From assembly GCA_030248195.1 (NCBI GenBank), contig JASAND010018339.1, positions 62,001-126,000 of the forward strand: a stretch of DNA of 64,000 bases, given 5' to 3'. This document shows positions 55,836 through 64,000 of the stretch, one piece after another. The notes below the pieces were generated by a model. The model worked only from the letters and a program-made list of their open reading frames with translations. It ran no database searches and was not told the origin of the DNA. Source of the DNA: Trissonchulus latispiculum. Its lineage: Eukaryota > Nematoda > Enoplea > Enoplida > Ironidae. Position 1 is the first letter of the stretch, and every line of letters begins with the position of its first letter. The translations under genes were made by a program, and so were the position numbers.

Positions 55836-58257
55836 CTACACAGTAAAAGTGCAAAAGAGTTGTATAAAGCCAAATTACTATTTCGCAGTACCGCTAAATA
55901 TATACGATTTTCTCCCATCGCTTATGGGAAGCTTGTTATAATTAATACGCTGCTCTCCAGTTAGCCATTACATGCAGCAGTTATGAGTAGCGTCAGCTAA
56001 AATAATTTATAACTAAAATTGATAACTAACGAGGAGGAATTGAAGAATTGTCAAAAACTGCCAATAAATTCCCATAATTGCCACAAAAAATGTTGGCTCT
56101 ATTCAACCCGATAGACGACGCTGTACACGATCACCGCAGGTAAACTGACTGATTAGAAATGCTTCACCTCATTTGCATATTACACACAACAGTCACAATT
56201 TAATCTGATCTCAAAAATCTGCAGAAGGGGGCGCTTGCAACAAAGCACCAATAAGTAAATTTAGCCTAAAATTTGTTCGTACCCCCTCCGCATATTTCTA
56301 AACAAAATAATGTTTGAAAATTAAGAGTTCAAACAAACTAGATTAAAATTGAGTACAAGCTGTTTATTTTTAAATTATAGTAATACCTAAATAAAATAGA
56401 GCTAATAATTTAGCGCACCTTGCCCCCTGTGGTTGAAAAAATAGTCCCACACTATACTAGCCGTGTGTTGAACATAGAGCTGAATCTACTCCAATGCTAC
56501 AGAGCATGTACAAACCATAGATAGTTTCCGTGTAAGTTGTTCCACCTCCAGGTGGAACAAAAAGAAGAGTAACACCGGTTCATGGTAAGTTGCAAATACT
56601 TTAGTTATTCCGAAACAACTTTATTGTAAAATTTTCTGTCGATGTCTCCATTGCTTTAGAAAGACATAATGGTCAATGGAGACAATTTAAAATTACAAAA
56701 AAGCTGACTGTGACAATTCTAACGTTATTGACTGCTCCTCTTTTAATCACAATTAACACTAGAATATATATATATATATCTCGTAGACCGAAGTATATTC
56801 GAAAATGAATATAGGGGAAAATAAAAATGTATGTATGTAGTTGTTCTTTGAATAGGAAATTAACCGAAGCAGGCTAATTTAATAAAGAACACCCATTGAA
56901 ATTTACAAAACAGGTTAATTCCGACAAAAGTTCGCCCACGTATTAAGCTAGAAAAAACCCAGCTTGCTTATTGGGTCAGGCTTGCCGGTTAAACATACTA
57001 ATAAGCCAAGGTTTAACCCAATTTAGCTGCAAACCTTCTGAATTCATTCGGTTCAAGATAATCCGAGCTACACATAAAAGACAAAAAGCTACGAGTAGGG
57101 ATTTCCGGGAAATTGGCTTTCGGATTTTCTCCAGGGAATTTCGTTTTCAACCTCGTTTGTGACCTAAAAATCTGTCACTTAATTAAGAACTTAGATTCAT
57201 TGGCCTAAGCTCAAGAATCTAAATCTTTGTTAAAAATTAGCTTAGCGATTCTCAGAATTCAATCCTCCATGGAAAAGGTCTTAGCATAAGAGTATGCCAA
57301 AATTTTGTGTCATAAAATATGACCGATAAGAGCGTCTGGAATCCGTAATTTCTAGAATATTAGGGCTAATAATTTCAACTTCATAGTTTACGGGAAAACA
57401 CAAATTGAAACTTGTTTTGTTTCCCTTAAAAACCTTACCTGGTGATTTCATGGATTTCGAAATATAAATATTATAAATATTAATATAAATATTTGATAAA
57501 TTAAATATTAATCATTAAGTAAGGGAACAAAATATCGAAAGTCTGTAAATGGGACCTCTTCACGAACTGGTGACTACCAATTGAAATTATCCGGGAAATT
57601 TTCGAATTATCATCGGTGAGGTGCAAACATTTGAAAAAATTAGTAACACGGGAGAAGGGATACCCAAGCAGTTGCAATAGGAGCTAGATTTTTTCGAAAA
57701 CCTCGGTTGATGTGCAACTTTCTTTCTTTGCCCAAAATCTCGAATACCCTATGAGCTTTCGTTGTTTCCGTTTTATTTCAATTCTAAATCCGTCACGTTC
57801 GTTAGTAGTTTAGTTTTCCGCATTATACATTGGTTGACCTTAATTAATTTTTGCGAATTAACTCGAAGGTGGGTGGTAGAGGTTTGATTGAACTGCTTTT
57901 TGTATTGTAGACTTGACATGACCCTCCACTTGTTGCGTAGTATGAAACCACTGCGCTAAAAGTGAATTTACTTTCACTGTTAGACTTTCTGAAAACAAAA
58001 CGTAAAGCATTCCAGTTCCTTGTCTTTAGTCAGGCTGAGTTAGCCGTTTTAGAAGTCAAAATGCACAAAACACCGCCCTAATCAAGACAAGGAAGTCGAA
58101 TACTGAAGTCTATTGGCCCAGTGGGCCTCTGCGAAAGGGGTGACGCTTCCCTCGGGCAGACAAAATAAAGAAACAAGATGACTTTAGAAAAGCTTTAGAT
58201 GAAGAGCCTTAGGGGGGGGGGGGCAGTAACGACAATCGGTGCTTATTGATACTATGA
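55836..58257. other. Intergenic, nothing recognised
   Basis: AT-rich, unique-looking. A TGGAACAAA/TTCCACCTCCAGGTGGAACA palindrome at about 56540-56560 is the only structured site noticed. No coding signal. Confidence 0.45.
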
Positions 58258-58264
58258 TATAAAA
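58258..58264 (+). promoter_or_regulatory. Candidate TATA box
   Basis: TATAAAA 51 bp upstream of the ATG of the candidate secreted peptide at 58315. Confidence 0.4.
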
Positions 58265-58314
58265 CGCAATTATTCCTGACAACTCAACTGCAATAATAAA
58301 ATTAAGTTGCTGCT

Positions 58315-58503
58315 ATGTTAATCAAGAGTTTACTAAGCATGCTGTTAATTACGTTCGCTTTAGCTTCCAATGATTATTATGTTTGCTATATACGCGTTGA
58401 CGTTAGACAGCCGGGGTTTTGGCTTATCCCAGGAAAGTTTTCAGATGGCTTGTACCTTGTACAAAAACTTTCTAGGAAGGGTTTTGGTGTAAGCATTAAT
58501 TAA
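58315..58503 (+). CDS. Candidate small secreted peptide, 62 aa
   Basis: A short frame with a textbook signal peptide: MLIKSLLSMLLITFALAS, with a basic residue, a Leu-rich core and a small-residue cleavage site (ALAS before NDYY). The mature part would be about 44 residues, with one Cys, an aromatic Pro/Gly section (RQPGFWLIPGKFSDGLYLVQ) and basic KLSRKGFG near the end. A TATA box lies 51 bp upstream. I recognise no family. It could be the first exon of a longer gene or a chance ORF; the interval around it is otherwise gene-free. Confidence 0.35.
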   Translation: MLIKSLLSMLLITFALASNDYYVCYIRVDVRQPGFWLIPGKFSDGLYLVQKLSRKGFGVSIN

Positions 58504-59497
58504 TGTAATTTTCCAGAAACTTAGCGTTAACAGTAAAACAAATTGAAATACTAAAACGTTTTCTGCTATTGCTTAGCGTTCACGCAGAGTTAGTGCAAAC
58601 CAGCAAAAAATTCCTACGAAACCGCGGAAATGGGTTTAAACTGTCTTGAAAAACCATTTTTCTTTTCTATTTTTACTTTCCAATATTTTTCTGACCTTTT
58701 ATAGATAGGACGGTGCCTTGTCCAACCTGGAAGAACCGGAGATTTTTCCTTTTTTAATTTTGCTTTTTTAAATTTTCCTTTCCTGTGAATTCGAATAACT
58801 ATCATGGCTATTGGATAATAACTATTGGATCTTACTTAGATCAGATAATTTTTAGTCCCGGTTCACACTACAGAACAAGCACAAGCACAAGCACAAGCAG
58901 AAACACAAATACTGATTTCAACCTGTCTGAGTTCACGTGACTTTCTGGTACACAGGATTTGATGTGAGATCAATGCACTAAACTTTTGGTGGCTAAATAT
59001 GTTACAGGCAAACTTGTGACTTGAATAAAAGATGACAGAAAAACTTAAGTGACACTTGGCGGAGGAGTTCAAAGGATCCCATAAACCGCCCACTTTCCCG
59101 GGATCTATTTCAACAACAGTGACATTAGTTGCTATCAGTCCGAAGTTCAACGAACACCCCCAATAAAAAGTCACATTAAGGTATTCTTAATGAGTACTAT
59201 ATCAAACAATAATTAATGGCTAATGTTTTCGGAAATGTCTTGGTCGAAAAGCACTACAAAAAGTTTTGTTGCCCTTAGTTTGGTGTTGCAAACGGGTTTA
59301 AGTAAAGAGAAAGGCAGGGGTCACCTTTAGCAGCTGACAGGTCAGTTAAAAGTCTCAATCGCCAAACTTTACTCAACTCAGCCCTTTCTACCGCACAAGT
59401 TTGGGGAGTAGGGCAAACTTGTGGTTAAGACAATCTGAGCTGAGCTCTGGTACATACACAAGATTCCACACAAGATGATCTAGTCTTCGTTCAGACT

Positions 59498-60694
59498 TAG
59501 TGATGTGGATCGGATCGGATCGGTAGTTCAAAATTTAACCGATCCTATCCAGTAAAATAATTTGTCGATCCGATCCGATCCGATCCGATCCATGTCCTGG
59601 ATCGGTCGATCCGATCCGATCCGGCGATCCGGATTGGCTTCTTAAAGAAGCTAAGGAAAACTGGATTTAAAGTCGGGTTCTGCATTTTCAAAAGCATCTT
59701 AACACAATAGTTTCACTGAAATTTCTTCATTTACTGTTACGATGCATGATTCTACAAAATATTATTAAGCTCTTATGAAGCAAAAGAAGACGCAAAATTA
59801 TTTAGAATAGCTATACTGTTTCATGCGATGCTCGCTACAGCCTAGTACAAAATTTACTAAAACAGACTTTAAAAAAGTTAAATACAAATTTAACGTATCA
59901 CTTAAAACCTATAGAATTAATTTCAACTTGAAAAAACAAACCGAAACTGTAGTTGTTTGGATCGCTGACAAGACATCGAATTGAAATTTTTTGTCGCCAT
60001 CTGAAACTGAAGCTTAATCTATATACCTGCTAAAATGAACTACTCAAATTTTAAAATCACTGTGGGACAGTAGTTTTATATTAGGCGTTGATGATTATTA
60101 TGATGCCTCCTTCGACTTTTGGATAAAGCCAAAAAGCTAACTGTAAAACTTCACTCCAAAAATTTGGCAACGGTAATAAAATTAGTTAGATAGAGTTGTG
60201 CATTAATTCCCTTATTTTATGTTTTCAATAATGCTTGCAGCATAAATACACAATTGGTATTGGTTGTGTACTTCGATACCAGATACATTATTACATGACT
60301 TATGTCAGAATTAAGTTGGAAATATTAAAATGTAAGTTAGAAATTTAGAAACTTGTGTTGGAAACTTAGAATGTATTTATAATAAAATTGTTGAATAAAT
60401 GGGAAATGCTAAATCTGATAAATACAAAATGGTGCAATAAGCTTGGCTGATAGAAGGAAAATAGGTATTGTGCTGAACAGCTTGCGCAAACAGTGCCATC
60501 ACTGAAGTCACGTTTAGTTTAAAAATATGCGTAGGATCGGCATTGGCGTTTGAAACATCAAGTCGGATCGCCGATCCGACTGGCTCAAGCGATCCGATCC
60601 AGACCGATCCAGCAGGCTTACCGATCCGATCCGATCCGATCCGACCTCCGGATCGCGGATCGGATCGATTTTACCGATCCGATCCACATCACTA
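59498..60694. mobile_element. hAT-like element built of GATCC repeats
   Basis: Inverted ends TAGTGATGTGGATCGGATCG / CGATCCGATCCACATCACTA, 1197 bp. Both ends are filled by tandem CGATC/GATCC pentamers in opposite orientation (59510-59630 and 60560-60685), around an AT-rich interior without ORF. End sequence is hAT-like, but the 8 bp on each side (TTCAGACT, GTAACCAG) do not match, so the duplication has decayed or flanks were rearranged. Confidence 0.75.
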
Positions 60695-61094
60695 GTAACC
60701 AGATCGCTCACTAAACTTTGAGATCAGCTTACTATTTTTCCACCTAGACAGGGCTTCCGTAACTAAAGCAAATTTCCTCAGTAAACAACTTTCACAGGTG
60801 CTGTACGAGATTTTATTCAGTATATCAATTTCAGCGGTTGAATTGTCAAGTCTAAATTAAATTCAAGAACTGAACAGTAGAAAATTGAAAACTGAAACTG
60901 AAAACTGAAACTCAGGATTGATATAAGGTCAGGCAACAAACAAAGTATTAAACTAATGCAACTACAAAGCTTATAAACCCAAGCTTATACGATCGATTTC
61001 TACAGCGAGTAAAGAACAACATTTCACAACATTTCCATTTACTAATTGCCTAACACAGCTCGAAGACAAGACAAACATAAACAGTAATTGTAAT
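60695..61094. other. Intergenic, nothing recognised
   Basis: Unique AT-rich sequence; a short tandem AACTGAAA at about 60885-60910. Confidence 0.45.
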
Positions 61095-61222
61095 GGTGTA
61101 CAGTGAGCACCAATGATATGGAAGTTATGTGCTCTTCTCTCCTGGCTCCGTGGTGTAGTGGTTGCACGTCTGACTGCCGTCCGGGAGACCCGTGGTTCGG
61201 TTCCCAGCGGAGCCAAATCTTT
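61095..61222 (+). repeat. tRNA(Cys)-like repeat, copy 2
   Basis: The upstream block GAGCACCAATGATATGGAAG is as at 38990, then a tRNA-like part at 61143-61214 with a perfect 7-bp acceptor GGCTCCG/CGGAGCC, D arm GTGTAGTGGTTGCAC and B box GGTTCGGTTCCC. The anticodon stem has a mismatch and the loop reads CTGCCGT, so it is not a functional tRNA(Cys). Confidence 0.6.
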
Positions 61223-62280
61223 ACACAGCCAATGTCGGCCAACCCTAACCGAAAGAGAAACGACCAGACAAGGCGTAGTAGCCAAAGGCCGTAAACACTG
61301 CAGGCTCCTCAAACCAACTGTCAAACGTGATGACATCGAGCTTTCTCGTTCATTTAAAAATATTTTTGTGTTTTTTCGTCATTTTATTGGTAATATTCTG
61401 TCATATGCTGCTCTTCAGAGGTACGGCTCTAAAGCATAAAACAAAAAGCAACAGCGAGCACTATTGCAGATAATGTGGAGTACGTGGAATTTATACTGGG
61501 CAAAAATAAATAGGTAAGGAAGTAAATAAAAGAATTAATGAAACAAATAGCCTAAAAATAGTAAGGAAATAGTGTAACAAAAAAGCCGGACAATTTTATG
61601 TTTAGGATATTTAGAGGAAACTTCCATTTTCCCCAAAACAAAAAGGTAAGCTTAAACTTACAGATTTTGTTTCGGCTTTAAGCTGTTTTCATTTTTCTGC
61701 CGACGCTGAGCTTTAGTTTTTTTCTGGCACGGAGAAGGGAAAGGTTTAAGAAAAAATTCTAATCACTTAGGGTGCTTCGCGTTTCTTCTGTTTCTTGTGA
61801 AAGGGTCTAAATTTAGTTTCGCTGTATGTAGCTTACAAATCACTTGTAACTTAGCAGCCTCTCAGATGTCTGCAAAAAGAGGTTATTTTTAGCACAATCT
61901 TTGATAGACCTCCCACTTCGATTGCAAACTTTTCCAAGAAACATTAGCTTAATAACCTCTAAGCAAAAGTGTGACAATAAAATGTAGAAAGCGAAATCGT
62001 TCACTTCATGTGAATGTGGTTTATAAGTGCACAACTGTTATACTAAGCTTTTTATAGAGTTGAAACTGGTATTAAAAAATTAACTAAAAGGATTTCTTAC
62101 TCTAACTTATTTGCGTATATACGTTATGAATTTACTGACTGTTGAAGTCAGTATTGCAGAAATTTTCCGGAAGCAGTTTTAATCTGAAACAGCACCAAAT
62201 ACCGTTTGAGCTTGAAGAGACAAAACTAATTGAAACCCGATTGCCTGAAGCAAAGCAATTAGAAGACAGCAATTATCTCA
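61223..62280. other. Intergenic, nothing recognised
   Basis: No gene, repeat or ORF that stands out. Confidence 0.45.
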
Positions 62281-62317
62281 AGCTGTTTGTCACACTCTTA
62301 TCTATTATGTACTCTTA
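62281..62317. repeat. Solo end of the FB-A family
   Basis: AGCTGTTTGTCACACTCTTA followed by TCTATTATGTACTCTT matches the right terminus of FB-A (22303-22340). The rest of the element is absent. Confidence 0.6.
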
Positions 62318-62443
62318 ACATTTCCTGTCTACTGAAAAGGCACGTACGGCAGTTTTTGCTGTCCTCTACATGTTAAAAAAGCATTGCTTTGAAGTATGCA
62401 CAGTAATGAATGACCTGTCTGATACAGATGCTTATATAGCTTT

Positions 62444-62545
62444 CGGCCCTTTGGCATAGTGGTAAAATGTCCGATCCGGAAACAAAAAGGTCGCGGTTCG
62501 ATCTCTGGTTGTTTTGTTTAATTTAATTTAATTTAATTTAATTCT
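62444..62545 (+). repeat. tRNA-like SINE with (AATTT)n tail
   Basis: TTTGGCATAGTGGTAAAATG (A box) and GGTCGCGGTTCGATCTCTGG (B box), followed by TTTAATTTAATTTAATTTAA. The acceptor stem is not complete. The tail argues for retroposition. Confidence 0.6.
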
Positions 62546-64000
62546 TTTGTTTAATTTTTTGTTTAGTTTTAAACAATTTTTTATTAAAACGATCATTGGC
62601 ACCGGTCACGTTTCAGCTGCTGGGTTTTCATAGGATCCACTCAACTGAGTACTGAGTCGTTGCTTTCAATGCATTTAGAGCTTAGGATGATTTTTTCACT
62701 GAAGATGTAAGGATTGAATTTCAATTTCTTTCTAAAATAATCAAAAGTAAATGAAGATAAGAGCAATCAAGCATTCGGCATTGTACAAATTGCGCTTCCA
62801 AAGTTACAGCGACAGGAATTTTGCTTTCTTTAGTTAAATTTTATTTTCTTTTGGTGACAGATAATGGTTGGAGATTAACTTTTGATGAAACGACTTTAAC
62901 AATCTTCAACTTGATAACATTTTTCTCCTCATTCATTACATAGTTGGAGGAAAATTTTTTAGGTTGTGTTTGGTCGCTGAGAGTTCCAACTATTTCGAAA
63001 GATCATATTTCAAAAATAGCCTTAAAGGAATGTTTCCATGTCATCTTAACCTTCTAAAGGTTTATAGGAAGATATTGGGATTAGGCTCTGTCTAAATCTT
63101 CCTTAGCGAAGTCCTAGATATCCGTTGTTTAAGCCCATTTCATCAAAATATTGCTTTTCTTAATTAATGGTTTAGCCCAGTATTTTCTTTTGTGTGTTTT
63201 TCTCAAATTTGACTTGATCTGCTGAGGCAGTCTGTGATTAGTTAATTAAAAATGCTCTAATTAGCTGGCTGTCAGTTCGGAAGGAAGTAAATTTTTTGAA
63301 GCTTTTGTTGGTTATCTTTTGTTCTGCAGTTTTCATTTAGAATATGCAAATCAGCGAGGTTGACCGTTTCCATCAATTTCCATCATAACTTAAGAAATAT
63401 GGTATTAATTAAGGTCAAAGATTTAGTTTTAGTCAACGAAACCTTAGGATTTCAAATGATCGCAAAAATCCCCGGACAATTTAGATAATAAAATGTTTTT
63501 TAAATACTTAGATTAAAAATTTTAGGGTAATAGGATTTGACGGGGAATACCGTATTCTGTAATGAAAGCTACGAAATAATAACATTTTGTGATATTTGAA
63601 CTCAGTGCGGTCGAAAACACGCCCATACCAGAATTATAGCTTAATTTTCTACGTACTAATTTCTATCCCTACTACCTTCTACTACTACCTTCTCACTCGT
63701 ATCATTAGGTTATTTGAAACGTCGACATTCTGATGCAATGTTGGAATGTGTCGGTGGACTTGATAAAAAGGGTTGTCCTTTTGGGGGCGTTAAGTTTAAC
63801 TGATTTTAATTAGACCAAGATTTCTCGCACAGGTTGAGCAGGGCTTTAGATAGGTTGAACTTTGCCAATTATTTTCCTTCATCTGGAAAAAAATTGGCTG
63901 AGAGACCAAGAAGGTGTGCATAATGAACTTAAAGTGGCAACCAGAAAATTGGATTCTAGTTCTGCCTAATTCACTGGCAGGATATTGGGAGGTATATTGG
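62546..64000. other. Intergenic, nothing recognised
   Basis: AT-rich, no ORF above 60 codons, no repeat structure noticed up to the window edge. Confidence 0.45.

Overview
The window is animal nuclear DNA. Protein-coding genes are split by short to medium GT-AG introns, AATAAA or ATTAAA signals follow two stop codons, and the space between genes is packed with transposon remnants. Four spliced genes can be reconstructed: a penta-EF-hand protein (peflin type), ABTB1 (ankyrin plus double BTB), a long-chain acyl-CoA synthetase, and on the opposite strand a seven-transmembrane gustatory-receptor-like protein. That receptor class plus the transposon content points to an invertebrate. I cannot fix the phylum from sequence alone.

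Layout. 1-11.4 kb is a nested repeat block. Three copies of one foldback family (E1, E2, E3) are each joined to a 'tandem-array' segment (X1, X2, X3) that has a terminal hairpin and a central minisatellite of about 143-157 bp. A hAT-type element with CCGGAG repeats (2848-3987) and a poly-G tract lie between them. 11.8-13.3 kb holds the last three exons of the peflin-like gene. 16.6 kb has an intronless 126-codon reading frame of unknown function. 17.2-29.4 kb is ABTB1 (11 exons, 518 codons), whose introns hold many foldback and miniature elements, several with clear target-site duplications. 30.4-30.8 kb carries a minus-strand retroelement fragment. 32.7-34.7 kb has two more inverted-repeat elements. 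35.5-38.9 kb is the ACSL gene (4 exons, 709 codons). 39.7-44.1 kb (minus) is the receptor gene (5 exons, 415 codons), with a foldback element in one intron and a hAT miniature element in another. 45.6-47.3 kb and other places hold tRNA-derived SINEs. 48.9-53.3 kb is an almost complete tyrosine-recombinase retrotransposon with split direct repeats. 53.4-64 kb is gene-poor, with one candidate small secreted peptide (58.3 kb), a hAT-type element made of GATCC repeats (59.5-60.7 kb) and SINEs.

The host genes do not look like a functional cluster. The most distinctive features are (i) the X/E family, where different internal units of one ancestral element were amplified in each copy; (ii) the retrotransposon whose recombinase sits in its own promoter-to-poly(A) module, separate from gag-RT-RNase H; and (iii) an intact gustatory-receptor-like gene. 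All exon joins come from reading frame and splice-site continuity and have no transcript support here.
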